A stretch of DNA of 57,928 nt, taken from positions 1 to 57,928 of the forward strand of contig JADHVR010000014.1 in the NCBI GenBank assembly GCA_016783885.1, read 5' to 3'. Below are positions 15,185 to 22,743 of this stretch, piece by piece. The notes under the pieces were generated by a model. The model did not search any database, was not told the origin of the DNA, and saw only the letters and a list, made by a program, of their open reading frames with translations. The stretch comes from Bacteroidales bacterium (GTDB lineage: Bacteria > Bacteroidota > Bacteroidia > Bacteroidales > JAADJA01). The translations under genes and the position numbers were made by a program. Positions within the stretch are counted from its first letter, which is position 1. Every line of letters begins with the position of its first letter.

Positions 15185-16621
15185 ATGAAAAAAAATTGTA
15201 AAGCAGTTTGGGAGAATTGTCTGAATGTAATTAAAGACAACATTAGTCATCAGAGTTTTAAAACCTGGTTTGAGCCAATCAAACCCGTAAAACTTGACAA
15301 AGATGTATTAACCATACAGGTGCCGAGTCAGTTTTTTTATGAATGGTTAGAAGAACACTTTATTACACTGCTGAAAAAAACTATAAAAAAGGAGTTAGGT
15401 GCTGACGGCAGGCTCGAATATAGTATTATAATGGAAAATACTTATAATAATACTCCTCCTTATACTATTAAACTCCCAGCTTCCAATATAAAATCTACTT
15501 CCAATCCTTCTGTTACTATGCCGATTGATTTAAATAAGGGTTCTTCCAAAGAGATACCAAACCCATTTATTATTCCGGGTCTTAAAAAAATAAAAGTTAA
15601 CTCCCAACTTAATGAAAATTATTCATTCGAGAATTTTATTGAAGGCGATTGTAACCGTTTAGCCCGTTCGGCAGGATTTGCCGTTGCAAGCAACCCTGGG
15701 AAAACAGCTTTCAATCCTTTGCTTATATATAGCAATGTAGGATTAGGTAAAACACATCTTGCCCATGCCATTGGTTTGGAAGTGAAAACAAACTTCCACG
15801 AAAAAATTGTTCTTTACGTTACTGCTGAGAAATTTACAAATCAATATATTGATGCTGTTAGAAATAATAGTCATAACGATTTTGTTCATTTTTATCAGAT
15901 GATTGATACATTGATTATTGATGATATTCAATTTCTTATAAAGAAAGAAAAAACACAGGAAATATATTTCCATATCTTCAATCACTTACATCAAAACAAT
16001 AAACAACTTATTATTACATCTGATAAACCTCCGGTTGAGATGGAGGGGATGAATACCAGATTATTATCACGTTTCAAATGGGGATTATCTGCTGACTTGC
16101 AGGTGCCCGACCTTGAAACCCGTATTGCCATCGTTGAAAAGAAACTCTATAAGGATGGCGTTGAAATGCCGAAGGATGTTATTGAATACCTGGCGTACAG
16201 CATCACTACTAATATCAGGGAACTGGAAGGTGCATTAATTTCTATCCTTGCCCAATCATCTTTGAATAAAAAGGCAATCAACCTGGATTTAGCTAAAAGG
16301 ATGATTGATAAATTTGTAAAGAACACTTCTCGCGAAATATCAATTGATTATATTCAGAAAGTTGTTTGTGATTATTTTGGATTACAACTTGAAGCGATAC
16401 ATTCAAAAACAAGAAAAAGAGAAATTGTACAGGCGCGTCAGTTAGCTATGTATTTCTCTAAAAAAATGACAAAAGCCTCTCTTGCAACTATTGGTCTTCA
16501 TTGTGGCAATAAAGATCATGCCACTGTTCTTCATGCTTGCCGAACTGTTAATAACCTGATTGAAACCGACAAACAATTCAGAAATTACGTTGAGGAATTA
16601 GATAAAAAAATTTCTTTATAA
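15185..16621 (+). CDS. dnaA: Replication initiator DnaA
   Basis: 478 residues. Domain I (1-80; KTWFEPIKP) is followed by a short linker, the AAA+ domain (about 145-350) with a Walker A-like SNVGLGKT (about 182-189) and Walker B LIIDDIQFL (about 240), an RLLSRFKWGL box VII region, and domain IV ending in the DnaA signature GNKDHATVLHA (about 440). It melts the origin and loads the helicase. The first Gly of Walker A (G-x4-GKT) is Ser here, unlike the usual GGTGLGKT/GNVGLGKT. No cluster of TTATCCACA boxes is seen around the gene, so the origin is probably elsewhere. The 213 bases upstream are T-rich. Confidence 0.93.
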   Translation: MKKNCKAVWENCLNVIKDNISHQSFKTWFEPIKPVKLDKDVLTIQVPSQFFYEWLEEHFITLLKKTIKKELGADGRLEYSIIMENTYNNTPPYTIKLPASNIKSTSNPSVTMPIDLNKGSSKEIPNPFIIPGLKKIKVNSQLNENYSFENFIEGDCNRLARSAGFAVASNPGKTAFNPLLIYSNVGLGKTHLAHAIGLEVKTNFHEKIVLYVTAEKFTNQYIDAVRNNSHNDFVHFYQMIDTLIIDDIQFLIKKEKTQEIYFHIFNHLHQNNKQLIITSDKPPVEMEGMNTRLLSRFKWGLSADLQVPDLETRIAIVEKKLYKDGVEMPKDVIEYLAYSITTNIRELEGALISILAQSSLNKKAINLDLAKRMIDKFVKNTSREISIDYIQKVVCDYFGLQLEAIHSKTRKREIVQARQLAMYFSKKMTKASLATIGLHCGNKDHATVLHACRTVNNLIETDKQFRNYVEELDKKISL

Positions 16622-16691
16622 TTTTTTTTGATTTTTTCTTGTTTTTCCAAAAATATTTATTTATATTACCCCCATTAGTTATTTTACCACT

Positions 16692-16709
16692 TATATATAT
16701 ATATATATA
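16692..16709. repeat. (TA)9 dinucleotide repeat upstream of LMW phosphatase gene
   Basis: Nine TA units run uninterrupted between dnaA and the next gene, 22 bases before its ATG. Such tracts slip during replication, and this one lies where a promoter would be. Confidence 0.7.
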
Positions 16710-16731
16710 ATTTGAACAATAAGTATTAATT

Positions 16732-17211
16732 ATGAGAGATTTAAATGTTTTATTTTTGTGTAATGCGAATATGGGTCGTTCCCCTTTAGCTGAAGGATTG
16801 TTAAAACTCATTTTAAAAAAGCGTAATATTAATGCTCATGTTGATTCAGCAGGATTTGAGGTATTTCATATTAATGAACCACCGGACTTCAGGGCTGTTA
16901 AAAAAGGCATGGAACACGGTGTCGATATTTCTGAAAAAAAAGTTCGACTTTTTGCCAAGGATGATTTTGATAGATTTGATAAAATCTATGTTATGGATAC
17001 CCTTTCATACAGAAATGCTTTATATTTTGCCAGAAATGAACAAGATATAGTTAAAGTTGAATTTCTGATGAATGTTATTAGGCCTGGTAAAAATGAATCC
17101 GTTCCTGATCCTTTTTTCAGGGAACTGGAATCCAGTGACAAAACTTATAATATTCTTAAAAAAGCATGCAAAAAAATTGCAAATAATATTACTGCTCATT
17201 ATGTGAATTAA
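16732..17211 (+). CDS. Low-molecular-weight protein-tyrosine phosphatase family
   Basis: 159 residues. The N-terminal P-loop LFLCNANMGRSPLAEGLL keeps the CX5R(S/T) catalytic signature (C11, R17). The general-acid Asp is in VPDPFF (about residue 125). Known members dephosphorylate tyrosine on proteins or control capsule export kinases. The loop CNANMGRS is unusual compared with the common CxGNICRS. It follows dnaA and precedes a PLP enzyme and an RsmI-like methylase on the same strand with short gaps, so co-transcription is plausible. Confidence 0.82.
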   Translation: MRDLNVLFLCNANMGRSPLAEGLLKLILKKRNINAHVDSAGFEVFHINEPPDFRAVKKGMEHGVDISEKKVRLFAKDDFDRFDKIYVMDTLSYRNALYFARNEQDIVKVEFLMNVIRPGKNESVPDPFFRELESSDKTYNILKKACKKIANNITAHYVN

Positions 17212-17233
17212 CAATAGCTCAGATATTTAATAA

Positions 17234-18202
17234 TTGAAACAGCCTCCTGATTATTATACAATAGAAAAAGCAGCCAAAAGGATTGAACAGCACATTAACA
17301 GAACCCCGGTTTTTAAATCAGAAAACCTTAATAATTTAGTTAAGGCTGATATCTTTTTTAAATGCGAAAACTTTCAGAAAGCAGGAGCATTTAAAACGAG
17401 AGGTGCTGTAAATGCAATTTTTTCCTTTTCCAACAATGAAATTATTAATGGAGTATGCACACATTCTTCAGGTAATCACGCTGCTGCACTTGCAAGAGCT
17501 GCAATGTTGAGAAAAACCAAAGCCTACATAGTAATGCCTGAAAATTCATCACATGTTAAAATCGAGGCAGTAAGGAATTATAATGGTATTATTACATTTT
17601 GTAAACCAAATCTGAAATCGAGGGAAGAAACTCTTAAAAAAGTTAAAAGTAAAACAAAAGCAATTGAAATACATCCCTATAATAATTTCAGCATTATTGC
17701 CGGACAAGCAACTGCAGCAAAAGAATTTTATGAAGAAGTAAATGATCTTGATATAATTATGGCTCCGGTTGGTGGTGGCGGTCTTCTTAGCGGAACGGCT
17801 TTGACGACACATTACATTTCGCCTGAAACAAAAGTAATAGCAGCAGAACCCGCAGGTGCCGATGATGCTTACCGCTCATTTTATACCGGTAAATTTATAC
17901 CTTCTGAAAATCCAAACACTATTGCTGACGGATTACTAACATCTCTTGGCTCACTTACTTATCCTATCATTCAGAAATATGTACATCAAATAGTTACAGT
18001 AAGTGAAAACGTAATAATTAAAGCCATGAGGCTTATTTGGGAACGGATGAAAATAATTATTGAACCGTCGGCTGCCGTTCCATTTGCTGCAATCCTGGAA
18101 AATAAATTTGATTACCGGAATCAAAGAATCGGAATTATTATTTCGGGCGGTAACATTGATTTAGACAAGATACCCTGGCTTAATAATACAGTGAAAAATT
18201 AA
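17234..18202 (+). CDS. Threonine/serine dehydratase-like PLP enzyme
   Basis: 322 residues, fold type II PLP enzyme without the C-terminal ACT domain of biosynthetic IlvA. The PLP Lys lies in GAFKTRGAVNA (about 54), SSGNHAAALA holds the phosphate-side Ser/Asn, and the tetraglycine loop is PVGGGGLLSG (about 183). The length suits a catabolic threonine dehydratase or serine racemase; sequence reading alone cannot separate them. The start must be TTG 17234, since an in-frame stop lies directly upstream and the next Met is far inside the fold. It follows the phosphatase by 22 bases. Confidence 0.8.
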   Translation: MKQPPDYYTIEKAAKRIEQHINRTPVFKSENLNNLVKADIFFKCENFQKAGAFKTRGAVNAIFSFSNNEIINGVCTHSSGNHAAALARAAMLRKTKAYIVMPENSSHVKIEAVRNYNGIITFCKPNLKSREETLKKVKSKTKAIEIHPYNNFSIIAGQATAAKEFYEEVNDLDIIMAPVGGGGLLSGTALTTHYISPETKVIAAEPAGADDAYRSFYTGKFIPSENPNTIADGLLTSLGSLTYPIIQKYVHQIVTVSENVIIKAMRLIWERMKIIIEPSAAVPFAAILENKFDYRNQRIGIIISGGNIDLDKIPWLNNTVKN

Positions 18203-18228
18203 AGTAAAACTTCAATTATAATAAATGT

Positions 18229-18936
18229 ATGCAAAAGGGTAAATTATATCTTATTCCTTCGTTTTTATCAGATTCCTCTCAAAGCAAGGTTTTTCCTGAG
18301 TGGAATACAGAGATAATATATTCGCTTGATGAGTTTATTGTTGAAGAGATTAAAACTGCCCGGCGGTTTTTAAGGAAAATCGGGTATAAAAATTTATTTG
18401 ATGAGGTTAAGTTTCATATTTTGAATGAACATACCGACATAACCCAGATTCAATCATATCTTAACTGCATTAATACAGGAAATAGTATCGGGTTATTATC
18501 GGAAGCTGGCACACCTTGTATTGCAGACCCCGGAGCAGAAATCGTTAGAATCGCCCACAAAACTAATGTACAAGTGATTCCATTAATTGGTCCGTCTTCG
18601 ATTATGTTGGCTTTAATGGCGTCAGGATTTAACGGGCAGAATTTTGTTTTTCACGGTTATCTTCCGATTGATAAAAAAGGAAGGAAGAAAAAATTAAAAG
18701 AGCTGGAACATAATGCATTCAAATTAAATCAAACACAGATATTTATAGAAACACCATATAGAAACAATCAAATGTTCCGGTCAATTATTGATAATTGTTC
18801 AGCAGAGACTTTATTGTGTGTGGCTTGTAATATTACATCCGGAGATGAAGAAATATCGACAAAAACTATCAAGGAATGGCGAAAATCAGTTCCCGACCTT
18901 CATAAAAAACCTGTTGTTTTTTTGATTTACCAATAA
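18229..18936 (+). CDS. RsmI-like SAM-dependent methyltransferase
   Basis: 235 residues of the tetrapyrrole-methylase/RsmI fold: LSEAGTPCIADPGAEIV (about 84-100), the substrate-loop LIGPSSIMLALMASGF (about 117) and FIETPYRN. RsmI 2'-O-methylates C1402 of 16S rRNA. This protein belongs to a shorter, divergent branch common in Bacteroidota, usually near dnaA, whose target is unproven. It ends 3 bases before a GC-rich stem-loop. Confidence 0.8.
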   Translation: MQKGKLYLIPSFLSDSSQSKVFPEWNTEIIYSLDEFIVEEIKTARRFLRKIGYKNLFDEVKFHILNEHTDITQIQSYLNCINTGNSIGLLSEAGTPCIADPGAEIVRIAHKTNVQVIPLIGPSSIMLALMASGFNGQNFVFHGYLPIDKKGRKKKLKELEHNAFKLNQTQIFIETPYRNNQMFRSIIDNCSAETLLCVACNITSGDEEISTKTIKEWRKSVPDLHKKPVVFLIYQ

Positions 18937-18939
18937 AAA

Positions 18940-18976
18940 GCCCGCCTGTGTCTCACTATGCTCGACCTGGGCGGGC
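18940..18976. terminator. GC-rich stem-loop after RsmI-like gene
   Basis: GCCCGCC (18940-18946) pairs with GGCGGGC (18970-18976). It lies between the convergent methylase gene and the tRNA-Ser gene. There is no T-tract, so it may instead be a REP-like dispersed palindrome. Confidence 0.4.
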
Positions 18977-18981
18977 GAAGG

Positions 18982-19066
18982 CGGAGAGAGAGGGATTCGA
19001 ACCCCCGGAGGTGTGACCCTCAACGGTTTTCAAGACCGCCGCATTCGACCACTCTGCCATCTCTCC
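18982..19066 (-). tRNA. tRNA-Ser(UGA)
   Basis: On the minus strand the acceptor GGAGAGA (19066-19060) pairs with TCTCTCC (18989-18983) and the discriminator is G. The anticodon arm GGTCTTGAAAACC gives anticodon TGA. A long variable arm (class II) precedes the T-loop GGTTCGAATCC. No CCA is encoded immediately after. About 85 bases, as expected for serine tRNA. Confidence 0.95.
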
Positions 19067-19278
19067 GGTGCAAAAATACAATAATTTCTTTTTATCAAAG
19101 AAAACATCAAAATATTATTTTGCCTAATTGCTATGAATTAAACTATCGGAAAAGTAATTAATCAAATAGTTAAATATGAAATTATTGCTGCAACCTTTAG
19201 CGTATTATATTAATCTATTATAAAAACGAATTGTATTTTGTAATTTTACAGGCTCAAAAGACGAACAAGGAAAAATAA

Positions 19279-20370
19279 ATGAGGTTTAACCGGCGACATA
19301 TACTGCTTATCATTTTAGCACTGGCATTATTAGTTTTATTCCTGCCAATAAAGGTTCATTATGATTTTGAAGCTACTGCGTTGGTGTATCCTACAAAAGA
19401 ATGGTATTTAAAAAGAGGACAGGATGATAGTTACATCAGTGAGTTACACAACTTTGAAACTAATGCTATCAGTGATTTGAAGAGTTTTAAATTTGAAAGG
19501 GGAGACATCGCAGAAATTCATCTTAAAAAAGGCTTAACTTCGGATGACTTTGTAAAAAGCAGCGATACTATTGCTTACATACATTCCTACTCTATCGAAA
19601 ATGAACTAATACGGTTAAAAAATTTAAAAGAAATAGAACAAGCCATGCTGAGTATGAATATTGCCGGAGAAAAGCAGGAATTGATTGATCAGGCAACGCA
19701 GAAGTATGAATTCGCCAAACAGCAACTTAACCTGGAGCAAAAGAATTTTAACAGACAGAAAAAGTTATTTAACGATAGTATTATTTCGGAAGCAGAATTT
19801 GATATGTATGATAATACTTACAATCTGGCGAAAATTAATGTGCAAATAGCGTATAACGAATTACTTTCCTTACAATCAGGAAAAAAATCAGAAGAAATTG
19901 ATTATATTTACCAAAAGATAAATTCTTATACAAAAGAAATTAAAATGCTGGAACACCTGCAGGGACAATATTATATAAATACGCCAATTGATGGTATTGT
20001 TAGTTTTGGTACTGTTTTAGATGGTATTATTACAATAAGCGATACCAGCAGGTATATTTTGAAAATACCTGTTAAGGTTCATAATATTCAGTATCTTGAC
20101 AGGATAACTGCAATAAAATTTTCAATTCCCGGCAATGATGAAAAAATTGGAGCCTCTTTTATTGGCTATGATGAAAAAATTGGAGCTTCTTTTATTGGCT
20201 ATGATGAAAGCGTGAATCTGCTGGCAAATCCGCAAATGGTAATGGCGAAAGCGGTTATTAACGCAGGTTTTTGTAACATTTATCCGGGAATGGCAGTACA
20301 TTGCAAGGTTATTTGCGATGAAATTACTATTTTTGAATTTTTAAAAAGAGGATTACGTTTGAGATTTTAA
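19279..20370 (+). CDS. HlyD-like membrane fusion/adaptor protein
   Basis: 363 residues. One N-terminal membrane helix (about 9-24, LLIILALALLVLFLPI) anchors a periplasmic protein. Residues about 115-235 are a charged coiled coil (KQQLNLEQKNFNRQKKLF.. then SKEIxxLEHLQ), flanked by beta segments. The motif INTPIDGIVSFGTVLDG is the lipoyl/barrel-sandwich half typical of HlyD-type adaptors. No ABC or RND transporter is adjacent. The gene leads a unit with VTC (3-base gap), DUF4956 and a nucleotidyltransferase. It carries an 11-residue internal tandem repeat. Confidence 0.65.
   Translation: MRFNRRHILLIILALALLVLFLPIKVHYDFEATALVYPTKEWYLKRGQDDSYISELHNFETNAISDLKSFKFERGDIAEIHLKKGLTSDDFVKSSDTIAYIHSYSIENELIRLKNLKEIEQAMLSMNIAGEKQELIDQATQKYEFAKQQLNLEQKNFNRQKKLFNDSIISEAEFDMYDNTYNLAKINVQIAYNELLSLQSGKKSEEIDYIYQKINSYTKEIKMLEHLQGQYYINTPIDGIVSFGTVLDGIITISDTSRYILKIPVKVHNIQYLDRITAIKFSIPGNDEKIGASFIGYDEKIGASFIGYDESVNLLANPQMVMAKAVINAGFCNIYPGMAVHCKVICDEITIFEFLKRGLRLRF
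20137..20202 (+). repeat. 33-bp in-frame tandem duplication
   Basis: Two copies of a 33-base unit (20137-20169 and 20170-20202) encode DEKIGASFIGY twice, differing by one silent change (GCC/GCT). A following GATGAA begins a third partial copy. Confidence 0.9.
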
Positions 20371-20373
20371 CAG

Positions 20374-21141
20374 ATGAGGTACGAATATAAATATATAGTA
20401 CACAAAAGTAAGATGGAAATGTTACGGCAGATGGTATTACCTTTTGTTAATGTGGATAAATTTGCTGAAGTTAGTGATAGTAATCAATACACAGTACGAT
20501 CAATATACTTCGACACTCCACGGTATGATTTTTATTTTGAGAAGATAGAAGGGATTAAAAACAGGAAAAAGATAAGGTTAAGAGGTTACGATAAGGAAGA
20601 TATGGATAATCTTGTTTTTTTAGAAATTAAAAGAAAGTATGATGTTCCGATAATAAAATACAGGGCGCCTATAAAATTCGGTGATGCTCTTGACATGTTT
20701 GAGCAAACAAAAATTAATGGACATATAATTATCAGTAAGGACTTTCCAAAGGGATTTGAAAACTCAAAAAGATTTTTTTACCAGGTATTTAGTAAAAATT
20801 TAAGACCTGTTGTACTTGTTATATATGAACGTGAAGCCTACCTGAGTAAATTTGACGAAACAATCAGAATTACTTTCGATAAAAACCTGAGAAGTAAAGC
20901 CTATCCTGGTTTACAGGAGTTGTATAAGGAAGATAGAATCAGCCATTCACTCCAGGATCATTTCATTATGGAAGTTAAATTTAATAAACATTTTCCCGGC
21001 TGGCTCAATCCGGTTATAACAAGACTGGCGTTGCGGAAGCAATCTGCCTCAAAATATGTTATATCAATGGATACCAATAAAGTAGTAAACCGGTTAACAA
21101 AATCAACACTTTATACCAGGGCGAAGTGGTCTAATTCATGA
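20374..21141 (+). CDS. VTC-domain protein (polyphosphate polymerase-like)
   Basis: 255 residues matching the bacterial VTC domain, a tunnel fold of the CYTH group. Typical basic and acidic strands appear in order: MRYEYKYIV, YTVRSIYFDTP, RKKIRLRGYD, VFLEIKRKYD, VIYEREAYLSK, IRITFDKNL, HFIMEVKFNK and RKQSASKYV. In yeast, Vtc4 makes polyphosphate from ATP; bacterial homologues are assigned by similarity. It starts 3 bases after the HlyD-like gene and lies 41 bases before DUF4956, its common partner. A cytosolic catalytic domain docking onto the DUF4956 membrane protein is plausible (inference). Confidence 0.8.
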   Translation: MRYEYKYIVHKSKMEMLRQMVLPFVNVDKFAEVSDSNQYTVRSIYFDTPRYDFYFEKIEGIKNRKKIRLRGYDKEDMDNLVFLEIKRKYDVPIIKYRAPIKFGDALDMFEQTKINGHIIISKDFPKGFENSKRFFYQVFSKNLRPVVLVIYEREAYLSKFDETIRITFDKNLRSKAYPGLQELYKEDRISHSLQDHFIMEVKFNKHFPGWLNPVITRLALRKQSASKYVISMDTNKVVNRLTKSTLYTRAKWSNS

Positions 21142-21182
21142 TAAATTAGGAATACAATTTTAAAAACCCGATACATTAATTT

Positions 21183-21866
21183 ATGTTTGAACAATTTCAA
21201 GATATCGAGCTTTTCCCGGTTACTGTTTTTGATATTTTTGCAAATTTAATGGTTGCTTTGGTTTGTGGTATTATCATCGCTTTGGTTTACAGGTTTATTT
21301 ACCGTGGTCAGAGTTATTCCGTTACTTATGTTAATTCCCTGGTGCTTCTTACTTTAATTACCTCTGTCGTTATGCTGGTTATAGGTAATAACCTTGCACG
21401 TGCATTTGGATTAGTCGGAGCAATGTCAATCATCCGGTTCAGGACAGCAGTTAGGGATGTTCAGGATATTGTTATTATCTTTTTTGCACTTGCAGTTGGG
21501 ATGGCAGCCGGTGTTGGGCTTCATATAATTGCTTTAGCGGGTACTATTATAATTAGTATCATTGCGATAATACTGGTAACATTTAATTTCGGCGCACCAA
21601 GAAAAAGAGAATATTTATTACAAATAGGATATATTTCAACTCCGGAAAATGAATCAAAACTTGAATCAGTGTTAAAGAAGCATTGTAGGAAACTCAGGTT
21701 AGTTAATATGAAAAACCTTGGTAATGAAAGTATGGAGGTGTTTTACCATGTTAATTTTAAAAGTAAAGATAAAGGCAGTGAATTACTTCGTGAACTGGAC
21801 GAGTTTGATCAAATAGTCAATGTAAATCTTTTCTTTGATGAGGACGATACCGGTGCTTCGATTTAA
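21183..21866 (+). CDS. DUF4956 membrane protein
   Basis: 227 residues. Four hydrophobic segments fall at about 15-36, 46-66, 90-110 and 112-137. The conserved cytoplasmic loop GLVGAMSIIRFRTAVRD (about 77-93) is the DUF4956 hallmark. A ~85-residue soluble C-terminal domain (ferredoxin-like pattern) follows. The family has no established function, but it is very often encoded next to VTC-domain genes, as here. The nucleotidyltransferase start lies 4 bases after its stop. Confidence 0.8.
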   Translation: MFEQFQDIELFPVTVFDIFANLMVALVCGIIIALVYRFIYRGQSYSVTYVNSLVLLTLITSVVMLVIGNNLARAFGLVGAMSIIRFRTAVRDVQDIVIIFFALAVGMAAGVGLHIIALAGTIIISIIAIILVTFNFGAPRKREYLLQIGYISTPENESKLESVLKKHCRKLRLVNMKNLGNESMEVFYHVNFKSKDKGSELLRELDEFDQIVNVNLFFDEDDTGASI

Positions 21867-21870
21867 AGCA

Positions 21871-22587
21871 ATGATATTTGCAGCAGGTCTTGGTATACGT
21901 TTACACCCAATAACAGAAACCGTACCCAAAGCATTGGTGAAAATTGGTGAAAAACCACTTTTGGAAATTGTGATAAAAAGGCTTATCAGGTATGGTTTTA
22001 ATGATATCATTATAAATGTTCATCATTTTACCGGACAAATCATTGAGTTTATAGAATCAAAAAATAAATTCGGAATCAATATACAGTTCTCGGATGAGAC
22101 TGATCAGTTGTTAGAAACAGGCGGAGGATTGAAAAAAGCATCATGGTTTTTTGATGATGAGCAGCCTTTTTTGGTTCATAATGTAGATGTTATTTCAAAT
22201 ATTGATTTGAAAAATATGATGGAATTTCATTTAAAAACCGGCGCCTTGGCTACCCTTGCTGTCAGGAACAGGGTTACTTCCCGTTATTTGCTTTTCGATG
22301 AGAATGATGTATTATGCGGCTGGGAAAATGTAAAAACCAATGAAAGAAAAATTATCGTTCAAAAACCTGAATATTTTCCTTATGCTTTTAGCGGAATACA
22401 TATTATTAATCCGGCAATTTTTAATTATATATCAGATGAGGGTAAGTTTTCGATAATTGATATATATTTAAAATTAGCTCGGTATCATCGAATTTTATGC
22501 TATAAACATAATGAGTCACTGTGGCTTGACATAGGGAGAAAGGAAAATCTAAAGGAAGCTGAAAAAATTATTAACAGAGTACTTTAA
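21871..22587 (+). CDS. Sugar-1-phosphate nucleotidyltransferase (MurU/GlmU-N-like)
   Basis: 238 residues from ATG 21871. A longer frame from 21835 would overlap DUF4956 and adds nothing conserved. The signature MIFAAGLGIRLHPITE..PKALVKIGEKP is the nucleotide-binding head. NVDVISNIDL holds a metal Asp. LETGGGLKKA and the late WLDIGRKENL fit the MurU/ManC-like group. Such enzymes make UDP-MurNAc (cell-wall recycling), GDP-mannose or dTDP/UDP sugars; the sugar cannot be told here, and no AmgK-like kinase is adjacent. It is last in the unit with VTC and DUF4956. Confidence 0.8.
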   Translation: MIFAAGLGIRLHPITETVPKALVKIGEKPLLEIVIKRLIRYGFNDIIINVHHFTGQIIEFIESKNKFGINIQFSDETDQLLETGGGLKKASWFFDDEQPFLVHNVDVISNIDLKNMMEFHLKTGALATLAVRNRVTSRYLLFDENDVLCGWENVKTNERKIIVQKPEYFPYAFSGIHIINPAIFNYISDEGKFSIIDIYLKLARYHRILCYKHNESLWLDIGRKENLKEAEKIINRVL

Positions 22588-22596
22588 ATGAAAGTG

Positions 22597-22706
22597 AAAA
22601 TCAAAAAAATAAATATATTGTCTCTTAATCCCCCCGACCCCCTTTGAAAAGGGGAAGTTTAAGGTATTTATTTTTTTGATTTTTATGACTTTATGGACGG
22701 ACACTA
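22597..22706. repeat. MITE-like palindromic repeat (copy 3)
   Basis: The left arm GAAAATCAAAAAAATAAATA (22596-22615) and right arm TATTTATTTTTTTGATTTTT (22665-22684) match at 19 of 20 positions. The C-rich/G-rich inner part around CCCCCTTTGAAAAGGGG matches copies 1-2. The right end GACGGACACTA matches the terminal repeat of the copy at 52123-52266 with one change. The left terminus is eroded. Confidence 0.65.
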
Positions 22707-22743
22707 AATAACAAATAACAATTAACCAATAACTGACGGTCTG

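Noticed and set aside
18958..19161. 67-codon open frame across the tRNA region
   Set aside because: It is the antisense of tRNA-Ser(UGA) plus flanks. Its apparent RERDSNPRRCD motif is the usual translation of a tRNA T-arm.
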